Shown: positions 37,552 to 47,347, numbered from the stretch's first letter. The stretch is DNA of 64,000 nucleotides from Chitinophaga horti (GCF_022867795.2 NZ_CP107006.1:3348001-3412000); one strand, 5' to 3'. Notes: generated by a model not told the origin, from the sequence alone. A program made the numbers and translations.

Positions 37552-38865
37552 CTAGAAGAAAGGCTTAAATCGCTCGAAGTCAAAATACTCCTCTTGCGTT
37601 TCGCTATCGATTACTCTCGTCATTACAATTACGCCTCGGTCATAGAAAATCTTGAAGGGTTTACGTCTTGTGAAACGCCGCCCCCAATAATCTGAAAGAG
37701 ATGAAGTGAATTCATGCCAAAATTCATTTACTTGGCCATTTACGGCTAAGCATATGTAGTGGTGTTCATGAGAGTGAGAAAAATACCAACTTGCTTCCCC
37801 TGTGCGATAGGGAAGACTAGGAGTGCGGTAAAAGCGCGGATACTCTTCCTCGTAAAAGAAAATTCCGTCATAAGCACTGCCAATTAACAATCCTCCCGGT
37901 ATGGAAACTGGGTAGATCGGCGGTGTAAATGTTACTCGTCCGGGAGTATATCGCAACTGTGCCCGTATAGCCGCACCATCTTTCTTTTCATAACGGTAAA
38001 ATGTAGGCGTGTCATCCAGTGGTAATCCATAAATGCAGGACATCTCTGATAGTGCCCCCAGTTTTGCCAGCCGCATTCCCGGTTTTCCATAAGCCTCTTC
38101 GAATAGTGTGTTTCCAGCTGAGCTAAACACCTTCACCGCCTTATTGCCTCCATCGCTGGCGTCGTGAGTGGCGACGTAATAGTAACCTTTATCGTGAACA
38201 ACAGAGCTTATTCCTTGACTGCTAACCTGTAAGCTGTCCTTCTTTTTGAGGCTGGTCGCATCCAGTAAAAATAATCGCCCGTCCTTACATGGCACGTAGA
38301 GAACATTATTATCGCCAAGATCGCTATAACCAATATTCTGAAACAGGTCTATTTTTGCAAGCTCATATCCCGTAAAATAGTTAAGCAGCATAATGCTGCC
38401 TTTCGTCCGGTCAATGGCGTATACATGGTCTCGCAAAGTGTCGACCAGAATGTCAGACACATTCATCTTGTGAAATGCGGCCTTACGTTCATAAAGAATC
38501 TCACTTCGAAGAATCGCTTTCGTTGTATGAACTTCAACGGTTAATTTAGCATGGATCACTCTCGGTATGGAGATCGTATCTCTGGTCTTATTCCGATCCT
38601 GAACCGTTCTATACAACGAACGGTAATCCAAAACATTTCCATGCAAGGTTATCCCGGAAGCAATATTTACATAATTTCGAAAATCTTTCCCGAGGTATTT
38701 CTCCCATTTTATTACAACAAGAGAATCATTGATAACTTCTTCCAATACAACAAGCCCGCCGGGCTTCACAGGTAAAGGGGTATCGTCAGTTGGATGCGCA
38801 TCCTTTCTACAGCCTAACAAAAAAATAATGGCAATAATATTGACTAACAGAAAAGGACAATGCAT
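37552..38865 (-). CDS. Lipoprotein, possible beta-propeller, unknown function
   Basis: 437 aa. Signal with lipobox IFLLGC puts the acylated Cys near residue 19. The middle contains repeated short beta-strand units (VYAIDRTKGSIMLLNYFTGY, LYVPCKDGRLFLLDATSLKK, YYVATHDASDGGNKAVKVFS), suggesting a six- or seven-bladed propeller, without a recognisable family motif. A basic patch (WGRRFTRRKPFKIFY) and an acidic end close the protein. It converges on the immunity relics, and its role is unknown. Intact, with codon use like the RHS locus rather than the core genes by eye. Confidence 0.7.
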   Translation of the reverse strand: MHCPFLLVNIIAIIFLLGCRKDAHPTDDTPLPVKPGGLVVLEEVINDSLVVIKWEKYLGKDFRNYVNIASGITLHGNVLDYRSLYRTVQDRNKTRDTISIPRVIHAKLTVEVHTTKAILRSEILYERKAAFHKMNVSDILVDTLRDHVYAIDRTKGSIMLLNYFTGYELAKIDLFQNIGYSDLGDNNVLYVPCKDGRLFLLDATSLKKKDSLQVSSQGISSVVHDKGYYYVATHDASDGGNKAVKVFSSAGNTLFEEAYGKPGMRLAKLGALSEMSCIYGLPLDDTPTFYRYEKKDGAAIRAQLRYTPGRVTFTPPIYPVSIPGGLLIGSAYDGIFFYEEEYPRFYRTPSLPYRTGEASWYFSHSHEHHYICLAVNGQVNEFWHEFTSSLSDYWGRRFTRRKPFKIFYDRGVIVMTRVIDSETQEEYFDFERFKPFF

Positions 38866-39009
38866 CAGTTGGGGATCTTTATATACGAAAATAGCAACAA
38901 AAAAGCGTATTCAAATAACACAAACAGGTTACCACTATTATCTTCACACGAAATGCTATTACCAACTTATAATGTATTGCTTCAATCAGGCAGCATTAAC
39001 CCACCCTCA

Positions 39010-39398
39010 CTACCTCCTATCCACCCCAAAAGCATTCTCCAACTTCCGAAAACCCACCGCCGGATAGTAACTAACCGCGCCGGGTGCCGACAATAACACC
39101 AACATACAATCCCCCGCCTCCACCCGCGTAAATTCAATCAACCTCTGCCCGATCCCCTGCCCTGATAACTAACAGCTACTGCCAGGTCCGCCAGGTAACA
39201 CCAGTAACCATAGTCCGTCATCGCCCGGGAAATACCCACCAGCTGTTCGTTATCCCATGCGGTTACGATCACCTTCGAATGACAATACATCTTTGCTTTC
39301 CTGGCCCTGTCAGCCACCGGGCGTTTCAGGCCGGCGTTTACATACAGGCTGATCACCTGGTGTATGTCAGGCATCACGCCTGTTTGATATGTTATCAT
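39010..39398 (-). CDS. GNAT N-acetyltransferase (frameshifted as given)
   Basis: First frame: MITYQTGVMPDIHQVISLYV through WDNEQLVGISRAMTDYG and VAVSYQGRG, then a premature stop. The other frame carries on IGQRLIEFTRVEAGDCMLVL and ends YYPAVGFRKLENAFGVDRR at 39010. One extra base in the C4 run 39154-39157 (G on the coding strand) gives YQGRGIGQRLI, the standard acetyl-CoA binding loop, and 129 aa. So the acetyltransferase is probably intact in reality. It starts 3 bp after the AhpD-like gene on the same strand. Substrate unknown. Confidence 0.8.
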
Positions 39399-39401
39399 AA
39401 T

Positions 39402-39791
39402 TTATAATTGAGGTTCGCGGCCTGTCGTGATACCTACCCTGTTCCAGGCGTTCATGGCGATAATGGCCATCATTACTTCCGTGAGGTATTGTTGCCCCAG
39501 CACGTGGAGGGCGTGGTTATAAGTTTCATCGCTCACACCGTGTTGCGCGATAAGGGTCATAGCTTCAGCCAGTGCAAGTATGGCCTGTTCTTCCCGGGAA
39601 AATAAGGGTGTTTCCCGCCAGGTAGATAATACGAACAACCGGCATGGATCTTTCCCAATCCTTAGTGCGTCTTGTACATGCTTGTCTATACAAAAGGAAC
39701 AACCATTAATCTGGGATACCCTGATCTTGATCAGTTCCGCATGGATGTTACTTAACGTGCTTTTCGCGAGGTATTTCTCGAAGCCAAGCAT
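39402..39791 (-). CDS. Carboxymuconolactone decarboxylase family (AhpD-like) protein
   Basis: 129 aa. The CSFC redox pair sits in the family motif INGCSFCIDKHVQDALRIGK, followed by WRETPLFSREEQAILALAEA. AhpD-like members act as peroxidase partners or oxidative-stress proteins. Homologues usually carry about 15 more N-terminal residues; the frame upstream of the ATG does read on as a plausible N-terminus (KKEIRKLLKDADPRAYDT) but has no start codon before a stop next to an eight-T run (39840-39847), so the 5' end may be damaged. It is co-directional with the GNAT gene and divergent from the MocR remnant. Confidence 0.8.
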   Translation of the reverse strand: MLGFEKYLAKSTLSNIHAELIKIRVSQINGCSFCIDKHVQDALRIGKDPCRLFVLSTWRETPLFSREEQAILALAEAMTLIAQHGVSDETYNHALHVLGQQYLTEVMMAIIAMNAWNRVGITTGREPQL

Positions 39792-39909
39792 GGTGTCATA
39801 CGCCCTGGGATCAGCATCTTTTAAAAGCTTCCTTATCTCTTTTTTTTACGAATGCAAACAGGAATTGGACTACTTTAGGATACCAGATATCAGAACATAA
39901 ATAGTCCAG

Positions 39910-40544
39910 ATGTTACCTTACAAAAATCTTCTTAAGGTTGATGGTCATAGCAAAAAACCAGTGTATGAACAGCTGGCCGCCGGCCTGCACCGTCTCATCA
40001 ACAATGGCATCATTCAACCAGGCACAAGACTGCCGAGTTCCCGCGTTATGGCAGATTTGCTGCAACTGCATCGCAAAACCGTGATGGCAGCCTACGAGGA
40101 ATTGATTCTCCAGGGATGGATAACGGCCAGGAATAAAAGCGGCTACTACGTAAATGCGGAAGTGTCTGTTGCCGGGGTGCCACCGAAAAAGACAATGACG
40201 CCCCGGTACCCTGCAAAGTCGCCCGTACCGCTGCAGACCGATGCGGCAAAGCTTAGCACACTTATCGGCAGGCCGCGAACTATCTTCCTGGACGATGGGT
40301 TGCCCGAGCGGCGCATGAAGCTGCTCCCGCTGGCACACGCGTATAATTTTATCATCCTGGAAGATGATTATGATTACGATTTTCATTACATCTCCTCCCA
40401 CGCCTGCCCATGGCCAGCTACCATCACGAGGGCCGGGTGGTTTATATCGGCAGCCTGTCCAAAAGCCTGTCACCGACACTCAGGTTAGGTTTTATAGCCG
40501 GTACGGACGATCTGATCAGCATCACTGAAGCAGGCGATGACTGA
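39910..40544 (+). pseudogene. PdxR/MocR-type GntR regulator, internally deleted and truncated
   Basis: The GntR winged-helix part is complete (PVYEQLAAGLHRLINNG, GTRLPSSRVMADLLQLHRKT, AAYEELILQGWI). The aminotransferase-like part begins at FLDDGLPE and jumps straight to RRMKLLPLAHAYNFIILEDD, so about 150-170 residues of the usual domain are gone. A one-base loss in the C3 run 40397-40399 then shifts the frame; the restored frame reads PRLPMASYHHEGRVVYIGSL and GSLSKSLSPTLRLGFI with the PLP-lysine motif, and stops at 40544, about 100 residues short. MocR proteins respond to PLP. This copy cannot be a working regulator of the divergent AhpD/GNAT pair. Confidence 0.85.
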
Positions 40545-40545
40545 C

Positions 40546-40583
40546 TAAAAACAAACGCCCGCAAACTCAGTGTCTGCGGGCGT
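40546..40583 (-). terminator. Rho-independent terminator of the purKE operon
   Basis: Stem 40555-40563 with 40575-40583 (9 bp, perfect), loop of 11; on the minus strand T-rich sequence follows (TTTGTTTTTA). Confidence 0.75.
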
Positions 40584-40603
40584 CGCCTATAAAAGATTAT
40601 AAA

Positions 40604-41098
40604 CTATTCGCGATCCAGCGTCTCATTCATTTTGATCACCTTCTCATTATTCTCCTTCTTCATCGCCGCCAGTTTCTCACGCAGTGAACTGTTACTGATA
40701 GCCAGCATCTGCACTGCCAGCAAACCCGCGTTACGGGCACCATTCACACTTACAGTAGCCACGGGGATGTCACCGGGCATTTGTACGATCGATAACAGGG
40801 AATCCCATCCGTCGAGTGAGTTGGAAGATTTGATAGGAACACCTACAACAGGCAGTGTAGTAATGGCTGCCACCATACCGGGAAGGTGGGCGGCGCCGCC
40901 GGCACCGGCGATGATTACTTTGAGGCCGCGTTCTTCTGCGGTAGTGGCGTAATCAAACATTCTCTGCGGGCTGCGGTGTGCGGATACGACGTTGAACTCG
41001 TAACCGATATCGAATTTCTTCAACACCTCTATTGCCTGACGCATGATAGGCGCATCTGAACTACTGCCCATAATAATGCCTACTTCTACCTGTTTCAT
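40604..41098 (-). CDS. purE: 5-(carboxyamino)imidazole ribonucleotide mutase
   Basis: 164 aa, class I PurE. Seen: [30 protein letters not shown] with the catalytic histidine, [15 protein letters not shown] and [17 protein letters not shown]. It converts N5-CAIR to CAIR in purine synthesis. It begins 4 bp after the purK stop. Confidence 0.96.
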   Translation of the reverse strand: MKQVEVGIIMGSSSDAPIMRQAIEVLKKFDIGYEFNVVSAHRSPQRMFDYATTAEERGLKVIIAGAGGAAHLPGMVAAITTLPVVGVPIKSSNSLDGWDSLLSIVQMPGDIPVATVSVNGARNAGLLAVQMLAISNSSLREKLAAMKKENNEKVIKMNETLDRE

Positions 41099-41102
41099 AT
41101 TG

Positions 41103-42221
41103 TTAGTTTAAAATTTTCCGAATGGTGTCTGCTTTCGCAAGTGTGCCTTCTATCGTGTTATCGGTGATGGTGATGTGTCCTACTTTCCTGCCTAAACGGA
41201 TGCCTTTTTTGCCGTACCAGTGCAGGTGTGCGCCAGGTACTTCTAACAGGCGGTGGAACTTTCCTTGTCTGTCAATGCTCAGGGCTTCTGTTTCCAGGAT
41301 GTTCATCATTAAGGATGGGAAACGGAGGCTGGTATCGCCCAGCGGCAAACCAAGTATCGCGCGGAGCAGTTGCTCGTACTGCGAGGTGGTGCTGGCTTCG
41401 ATCGTGTGGTGACCGCTGTTGTGTGGCCTTGGGGCCAGTTCATTGACGATCAGTTTACCGTCTCTTGTGATGAACATTTCAACGGCGAGGATGCCTACGA
41501 GTTGCAATGCATCGGCGATCTTTTCGGCGAGCGCGAAAGCTTCGTTACGAATTGCTTCATCAATCTGGGCGGGCGCTTCCTGGAACTCGAGCACGAATTT
41601 TTCTTCAGAGAAGACCATCATCACGGGATCATAACACTTTACTTCTCCCTGCTCGTTCCTGCCGACGATCACAGCGATCTCATTTTTAATATCGACGAGT
41701 TCTTCCAGCACGCTGGGTGCGTCAAAAGCCTTTTCGATGTCGGCTGCGGTTTTCAACACCATTACGCCATAACCGTCGTAACCGTCGCGGCGTTTTTTAA
41801 GGCAGCCGGGGAGTTTATTTTCGAGTTTAAGAAGATCGTTCTTATTATCCACGGCTACCCCGGGCACTACCGGGATATTGTGAGAAAGCAGGAATTGTTT
41901 CTGTGTATACTTATCCTGGATCACGGCGATAGTGTCGGGACGGGGGAATACTTTTACACCTTGCTTCTCGAGTTCACGGAGAGCATCGATGTTCACGGCT
42001 TCCATTTCGATGGTGATCACGTCGAGGCCTTTGCCAAAGTTCAACACATCTTCATAAGAAGTAGGACTACCCAGGGTGAACGATGACGTGTAACGGGCAC
42101 AGGGCGCGTTGGCGTCTTTATCCATCACAGAGATGCGAAGGCCGAAATCGATGGCGTGCCTGATGAGCATACCTCCCAGCTGACCGCCCCCGAGGATTCC
42201 TATTTTCAAATTTTCAAACAT
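41103..42221 (-). CDS. purK: 5-(carboxyamino)imidazole ribonucleotide synthase
   Basis: 372 aa from the ATG at 42221 ([20 protein letters not shown]); a TTG three codons upstream is less likely. ATP-grasp enzyme: [34 protein letters not shown] and [18 protein letters not shown]. It carboxylates AIR with bicarbonate and ATP. Operon with purE. Confidence 0.96.
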   Translation of the reverse strand: MFENLKIGILGGGQLGGMLIRHAIDFGLRISVMDKDANAPCARYTSSFTLGSPTSYEDVLNFGKGLDVITIEMEAVNIDALRELEKQGVKVFPRPDTIAVIQDKYTQKQFLLSHNIPVVPGVAVDNKNDLLKLENKLPGCLKKRRDGYDGYGVMVLKTAADIEKAFDAPSVLEELVDIKNEIAVIVGRNEQGEVKCYDPVMMVFSEEKFVLEFQEAPAQIDEAIRNEAFALAEKIADALQLVGILAVEMFITRDGKLIVNELAPRPHNSGHHTIEASTTSQYEQLLRAILGLPLGDTSLRFPSLMMNILETEALSIDRQGKFHRLLEVPGAHLHWYGKKGIRLGRKVGHITITDNTIEGTLAKADTIRKILN

Positions 42222-42289
42222 AATCTTCAATTGGGAGGCAAAGGTATAAAACTATTGTCAATCGGACAACCAGCCTTAATTACTGATTA

Positions 42290-43759
42290 TCAAACGAATA
42301 CCCATACAGAAATACCTCCCGCAGGACAATTAAACTCACCCCATCCGTCTGCATCTGTTTCTACCTCACCCTGCCCGTCACTTAACACGTTGCGTAAGCG
42401 GCGGCCTGCGTGTTGTTTGCCTAACTCCATCCGTTTCTGGCCATCACCGGCGTTGGACAATAGCACGGCACATCCTGATCCGTCCACCTCCCCACTACCC
42501 TCGCGCGTCCAACCAATGCAGTTGGGATTGTCGAAATAGTCGCGCTGCAGGCCGTAGGCGGCGCTTTTACGGGTATTGATCAGTTGCTCCAGGCCAGGAA
42601 CAGGGCTTATGGTGATATTGTTGTCCTGGTCGGTGTATGCAGCGCCATACAAATCGGGGTAAAACACGCAGGGATAGCCTTGTTCGCGCAACAGGATCAA
42701 CGCATAGGCATGCGGCTTGAACCAATCTTGCAGGGGAGCCTGCAGCAATTGCAGGGGTTGCGTGTCGTGGTTACCGATGAGGGTAACGGCGAGCGCCGGC
42801 TGCGTTGCCACGAGAGTGTTGTCGAAAATGCATCGGAGATCATATTGATCGCCCTGTTGAGAGGCGTTGAACAAATTATGTTGAAGTGGCGCGTCGAACA
42901 GTGATAACTGGCCGTTAACCAGGTCGATGAAGCGTAACATGTCATTGAGCTTTTCGGGTGACCAGTACTCTCCTACCGCGAACAGTTTTTTGCCGGCAGT
43001 ATCGCGTACATGTTGCAGCCATTCGGCGATGAAAGCGGGTGGCACATGTTTTACAGCATCCATGCGAATACCATCGAACTGCGCGGTTTGCCAGTACCAG
43101 GCTCCCCAGCGTTTAATCTCCTCGCGCACTGCGGAGTTACGATAATCGATATCCGCCCCCAATAAAAAATCATAGTTGCCTACTTCGTGTTCCGCAACAT
43201 CCTGCCAGCCTTCTCCATATTCATTCTGGATGCTAAATATGCCCGTTTCCTGCAGATCTTCGGCAAAGTCAACACCGGTGAAACAATGGTAATCCCACTT
43301 GAAATCAGACAGACCTTTGCGACCGTTATACTCAAATTTTGTATACGCATCTATCTCAAATGTATCAGAGATAAACTCATCGCGTTGATCAGGATTTACC
43401 TTTCTTACCGGAACGCGTTCGGTACCATCGGCGCCGCAAAGGTGATTGATAATGACATCTGCGTAAACCTGGATGCCCGCATTGTGAGCGGCTTCAATTG
43501 CGGACAAGTAATCTTCTTTGCTGCCGTACTTAGTGCGCACCGTGTTTTTCTGCTTAAACGCTCCAAGGTCGTAGAGGTCATACACGTCGTAGCCTTCGCT
43601 TTGTAATCCTTTACTGCCTTTAAATGCAGGCGGCATCCATACCGCTGTAATACCCATATCTGACAGTCGTTCGGATTCGTTTGCCAGTTGTTTCCATAAA
43701 TCATTTTCGGGTGTGATATACCAGTGAAAGTATTGTAACAGTGTGCCGTTCTTTTCCAT
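42290..43759 (-). CDS. Cytosolic alpha-amylase (GH13)
   Basis: 489 aa from MEKNGTLLQYFHWY, no signal peptide, so intracellular. GH13 regions in order: DVIINHLCG (region I), FDGIRMDAVKHVP (region II with the nucleophile Asp), AVGEYWSPEKL (acid/base Glu) and LIGNHDTQPLQ (region IV). It hydrolyses internal alpha-1,4 bonds in glycogen or maltodextrins, and matches the cytosolic AmyS-like group. It lies 68 bp upstream of purK on the same strand. It has an unusually good ribosome binding site for this phylum. Confidence 0.93.
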   Translation of the reverse strand: MEKNGTLLQYFHWYITPENDLWKQLANESERLSDMGITAVWMPPAFKGSKGLQSEGYDVYDLYDLGAFKQKNTVRTKYGSKEDYLSAIEAAHNAGIQVYADVIINHLCGADGTERVPVRKVNPDQRDEFISDTFEIDAYTKFEYNGRKGLSDFKWDYHCFTGVDFAEDLQETGIFSIQNEYGEGWQDVAEHEVGNYDFLLGADIDYRNSAVREEIKRWGAWYWQTAQFDGIRMDAVKHVPPAFIAEWLQHVRDTAGKKLFAVGEYWSPEKLNDMLRFIDLVNGQLSLFDAPLQHNLFNASQQGDQYDLRCIFDNTLVATQPALAVTLIGNHDTQPLQLLQAPLQDWFKPHAYALILLREQGYPCVFYPDLYGAAYTDQDNNITISPVPGLEQLINTRKSAAYGLQRDYFDNPNCIGWTREGSGEVDGSGCAVLLSNAGDGQKRMELGKQHAGRRLRNVLSDGQGEVETDADGWGEFNCPAGGISVWVFV

Positions 43760-43764
43760 GTTTT

Positions 43765-43770
43765 CTCCTT
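43765..43770 (-). promoter_or_regulatory. Shine-Dalgarno sequence of the alpha-amylase gene
   Basis: AAGGAG on the minus strand, 5 nt before the ATG at 43759. Most genes here lack such a match, so it fixes the start and is notable for Bacteroidota. Confidence 0.65.
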
Positions 43771-44082
43771 CTTTTAGCTGGATGCAGATCAACAATTATT
43801 CCGCGCTCACGGCAACGTACGCCTGCGCAAAAAGATGGGGAACACAGCCTGGTAAAGTGTTTCGCCGTTTCCCCAGCGGCTTGCCGGCATTCAGTAACGC
43901 CTGACCACGGCGCAACGTGCACACCGTGGCGGGATTGCTATACGCAGTGCCATGTCCGGTAGAAAAGACTTTTAAACAAAGGAATAATTATAGCCGCATC
44001 ATCTTGCCTGCAAAGGCTTCCACCCGATCACCCTCCGACAGCAATATCATACATGATTCATTAAAAGTTAAAAACACAACTT
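43771..44082. other. Intergenic region between alpha-amylase and Mn catalase genes
   Basis: About 310 bp upstream of both divergent genes. Short frames on both strands (for example 43741-43962) look like chance. No clear TAnnTTTG box or terminator was found. Confidence 0.45.
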
Positions 44083-44979
44083 ATGTTTTATCACGATGGA
44101 AAATTACAATACCCGGTAAGGGTGGATAAACCCAACCCGCAATTCGCAAAGCTTTTACAACAGGCAATCGGCGGCGTTGAAGGCGAGATACGGGTTTGCC
44201 TTCAATACCTGTTTCAGGCCTGGAACAGCCGCGGACCTAAGAAGTACCGCGATATGCTGATGGAAACAGGCACGGAAGAAATCGCGCATATTGAAATGCT
44301 GTCTACCGCCGTAGCCCTGAACCTCGAAGGCGCATCCATGAACATGAAAGAACAGATGGCAGCCGCAAACCCACTGGTAGAAGCGGTGATGGGCGGAAAA
44401 GATCCGCGTCATATTCTGTCGGCCGGACTCGGTGCAATGGCGGCCGACGCGAACGGCGTACCGTTCAATGGCTCGTGGATTATCGCCACTGGCAATACCG
44501 CTTCCGATATGTATGCGAACGTGCATGCCGAAGCTTCCGGTCGCGTGCTGGCGACGAGACTGTATGAACTCACCGATGATCCTGGTATGAAAGACATGCT
44601 CGCCTTCCTGATTGCACGTGACGCCATGCACCAGAATCAATGGTTGGCCGTACTCGAAGATCTTGGCGGCCCGGCCGTGAACCTGCCGATACCGAATACC
44701 TTCCCGGAAACGCAGCAGGTAAGCGACTTCGCCTATTCTTTTGTAACCACCAGCATCAACAAAGAAAATTCAGAATCGACATCGGGAAGATGGGCCAGCG
44801 GCACATCGATAGATGGCAAGGGCGCCTTCCATGTAAGACCGGCCGTACCGCTTGGCGACGAACCGGCATTAAACGCAACTGACCCTACCGTACACGCACA
44901 GCAACAACAGATGCTATTGTCGGACAGCGAGGGCAAATCGTTCCTTGATAAGGCGGCCGACTTTATAGCAGGAAGCTAG
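44083..44979 (+). CDS. Manganese catalase
   Basis: 298 aa. Ferritin-like dimanganese site: Glu35 (GEIRVCLQYLF), Glu66 and His69 (EEIAHIEML), Glu150 (HAEASGR) and His183 (RDAMHQNQW), all in family positions. N-terminus MFYHDGKLQYPVRVDKPNPQ is diagnostic. It splits hydrogen peroxide without haem. Likely a stress gene; no regulator is adjacent. Confidence 0.93.
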   Translation: MFYHDGKLQYPVRVDKPNPQFAKLLQQAIGGVEGEIRVCLQYLFQAWNSRGPKKYRDMLMETGTEEIAHIEMLSTAVALNLEGASMNMKEQMAAANPLVEAVMGGKDPRHILSAGLGAMAADANGVPFNGSWIIATGNTASDMYANVHAEASGRVLATRLYELTDDPGMKDMLAFLIARDAMHQNQWLAVLEDLGGPAVNLPIPNTFPETQQVSDFAYSFVTTSINKENSESTSGRWASGTSIDGKGAFHVRPAVPLGDEPALNATDPTVHAQQQQMLLSDSEGKSFLDKAADFIAGS

Positions 44980-45015
44980 GTCACCGTGCAGAAAGTGGCT
45001 TTGTGGAGGATGTAA

Positions 45016-45048
45016 GAAGGGTGTCTCACATTGTTGGGGGCACCCTTC
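45016..45048. terminator. Weak hairpin between convergent Mn catalase and mscS genes
   Basis: Stem 45016-45025 with 45039-45048 (10 bp including one G-T pair). No T run, so termination is uncertain. It overlaps no coding region before 45050. Confidence 0.35.
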
Positions 45049-45049
45049 G

Positions 45050-46108
45050 CTATTGTGTTGGCTGCCTGCGGATAATGATCGCTTCTGTTGGCAGGGCAAA
45101 TTCAACACCCATGGTGGCGAAACGATTCACCAGCGACAGGTTGATGGCCTGCTGCCGGTCCATGTATTTGTTGAAATCGTCTGTCAGTACAAAATATACC
45201 ACTTCAAACACCAGTCGCGAATCACCGAAGGAAAGAAAATGCGCGCGATCAAACTCAAGGTCTGGCAGTACCAGGATCACATCTTTGATCATCGGTGGAA
45301 TTTCCGCCAGTTTATCTGCCGGCGTATGTAACGCCACGCCTACCTGGAACACGATACGCCGGCGTTGCATCCGTTTGTAGTTATGCACCCGCGAGTTGGT
45401 GAGATCTGTATTTGAAAACACCAGTTGTTCGCCAGTCAGGCTTCGCAGGCGGGTTGTTTTGATGCCGATATACTCCACCGTACCCATCTTATCTTCCACG
45501 ATGATGAAGTCGTCTATTTCAAAAGGGCGGTCGAAAAAGATGACGAAGTAGCTGAACAGGTCGGCCAGGATCGTTTGACCGGCCAGCGCAATCGCCACGC
45601 CACCAATACCTAATCCCGCAATGAACGTAGTTACATTTACGCCCCAGTTATCGAGCAGGAACAGCAGCCCGATGATCCATACGAACGCAGTAACAATGAT
45701 CATGATACCCTTCACCTGTTTGCTTTTTTCGCGGGCATGCTCCTGCCGGGAAATGTAGCGCTGCAGCAGGAAATTGAACAATCCGGTAACCAGCCGAAGC
45801 ATGAAGAAGGTAACAGCGGCAGAAAGACCGATGCCGATGATTTGCCAGGTGCGTGCCGTTAACTGCAGATGTTGCAGCGACATGTAAAAGGCAGCGATAT
45901 ACAATACAGGCACTAGTGAGCGCTCGACACTCCGTACGATAAAATCATCGATCTTATTAACCGAGCGTTCGGCAATCGCCTTTAGCCGTCTTAACACCAC
46001 ATGCCGGAGTAACCGCAGCAGGATAATCGCTACCAGCAAAACTCCGAGCGTAGTCAGGTAATCCAGTATAGTATTATTCCAATATTCCTGATTAAGTATG
46101 TTTTGCAT
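45050..46108 (-). CDS. Small-conductance mechanosensitive channel, MscS family
   Basis: 352 aa. Four or five hydrophobic segments, then the MscS pore helix GLGIGGVAIALAGQTILADL, followed by the beta domain (FSYFVIFFDRPFEIDDFIIV, GTVEYIGIKTTRLRSLTGEQ, VFSNTDLTNSRVHNY). It releases osmolytes on hypo-osmotic shock in the inner membrane. Complete. Confidence 0.93.
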   Translation of the reverse strand: MQNILNQEYWNNTILDYLTTLGVLLVAIILLRLLRHVVLRRLKAIAERSVNKIDDFIVRSVERSLVPVLYIAAFYMSLQHLQLTARTWQIIGIGLSAAVTFFMLRLVTGLFNFLLQRYISRQEHAREKSKQVKGIMIIVTAFVWIIGLLFLLDNWGVNVTTFIAGLGIGGVAIALAGQTILADLFSYFVIFFDRPFEIDDFIIVEDKMGTVEYIGIKTTRLRSLTGEQLVFSNTDLTNSRVHNYKRMQRRRIVFQVGVALHTPADKLAEIPPMIKDVILVLPDLEFDRAHFLSFGDSRLVFEVVYFVLTDDFNKYMDRQQAINLSLVNRFATMGVEFALPTEAIIIRRQPTQ

Positions 46109-46296
46109 AGCGTCCTGCTGTATTGATGTAACAGCCCGTTATGCGGTTGCCAAAAGCATTCCAACTGCGGCGGACGTAGCCCTTGGGGGAAGCGGTTTGG
46201 CATTAAATTCTACAATTGCGGGAAATACCTGTAAGCACTTACACTGCGCACAGTTTTGGTACAATAATTCGCACGTCATGTGTTTAAACTGATGAT

Positions 46297-46638
46297 ATGG
46301 AACCATTGCATACTATGAATACACTGTGCGACATTTTGAACAAGCTGCAGCGTAAGGGAATCACCAATGACTTCAGATGGCTGAACAATGGTTTTACGCT
46401 GGACGCCGAACATGTCTACGCGCCAGATGCGTTGCTGATCGTTAAAGTATTCCGGTTCGAGGAATTAAAAGATCCCGGTGACCAGTGCATACTATACCTC
46501 ATTGAAACGAATGACGGCAAGGCCGGGTACGTATTGGATACGTACGGCGTGTACAGCAATTACGACGGCGATCATGAGAACGGGCTGCGGCAGATCAAGG
46601 AACGCACGATGCAGGAACAGCTGACGTTTACATTGTAG
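46297..46638 (+). CDS. Small conserved cytosolic protein, unknown function
   Basis: 113 aa, or 107 aa from the Met at 46315. Features: LNKLQRKGITNDFRWLNNGF, VFRFEELKDPGDQCILYLIE and GYVLDTYGVYSNYDGD. It belongs to a Bacteroidota family of about 100 residues that is often stored under the name phosphoribosylpyrophosphate synthetase, but it is far too short for that enzyme (over 300 aa) and has none of its PRPP motifs. Function unknown. Confidence 0.7.
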   Translation: MEPLHTMNTLCDILNKLQRKGITNDFRWLNNGFTLDAEHVYAPDALLIVKVFRFEELKDPGDQCILYLIETNDGKAGYVLDTYGVYSNYDGDHENGLRQIKERTMQEQLTFTL

Positions 46639-46870
46639 CCGTCCTGATAAATTTCCCCATTCTTCGTAAGATCGCGTCTGCTGAATCTGCGCGCCCGCGT
46701 ACCCATTTCTCTTAAAACTCTTTGTGGTCGATACTTTCACCATGCCTGCCAGCCAGTTAGTCCGTAAAAAGATCGGCGTAAACTATCTGACTACTTACAC
46801 CGTTCCTCATAAAAAAAAATACCAGGTGGTATGTTTTCCCTTATCTTCGCATCTCCAAATACGACTACCT

Positions 46871-47335
46871 ATGTATTTTACACTCCTGTCGCTACACTCG
46901 ATCAACCGCTGGCTCGTCCTTATCAGCCTGCTCGCCGCCATTGCCGCTGCCGCGAATGGTTACCTGGCGAAAAGGAAATTTTCGGGGATGGACAATACGC
47001 TCCGGCATGTGACGGCTACGATCGCGCATATACAATTGATGCTCGGGTCGGTGTTGTATTTCTTTAGCCCGATCGTAAAGCTGAACAGTTCTGCCATAAC
47101 GGACAGCACCATCGCCAGGGACCATACTTTTTTCAGCCTGATACATGCGGGACTGATGATCGTGGCGGCGGTGGTGATAACCATCGGGTCGGCGATGGCG
47201 AAGAGAGTGGAGCTGGATCAGCAGAAGTACAAAACGATACTTACCTGGTTTTCGATCGGGCTACTGATCATCCTGGTGGCAATTCCATGGCCGTTTTCGC
47301 CGTTGGCGAAGCGATCTTTCATTACAGTATTTTAA
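46871..47335 (+). CDS. Small four-helix integral membrane protein
   Basis: 154 aa from the ATG at 46871; the open frame extends 49 codons further up but that part is basic and not family-like. Four hydrophobic segments (HSINRWLVLISLLAAIAAAA, TATIAHIQLMLGSVLYFF, SLIHAGLMIVAAVVITIGSA, SIGLLIILVAIPWPF), with His residues in the helices as in cytochrome b561-like small proteins. Haem binding is possible but unproven. 12 bp before the DUF3817 gene. Confidence 0.7.
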   Translation: MYFTLLSLHSINRWLVLISLLAAIAAAANGYLAKRKFSGMDNTLRHVTATIAHIQLMLGSVLYFFSPIVKLNSSAITDSTIARDHTFFSLIHAGLMIVAAVVITIGSAMAKRVELDQQKYKTILTWFSIGLLIILVAIPWPFSPLAKRSFITVF

Positions 47336-47347
47336 TTATCGGTTACT

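Noticed and set aside
27033..40544. Integrative element bounded by tRNA-Leu
   Set aside because: No integrase, no relaxase and no second copy of the tRNA 3' end found by eye; kept only as a low-interest question.
41370..42086. 238-codon plus-strand frame inside purK
   Set aside because: Antisense to a complete housekeeping gene.
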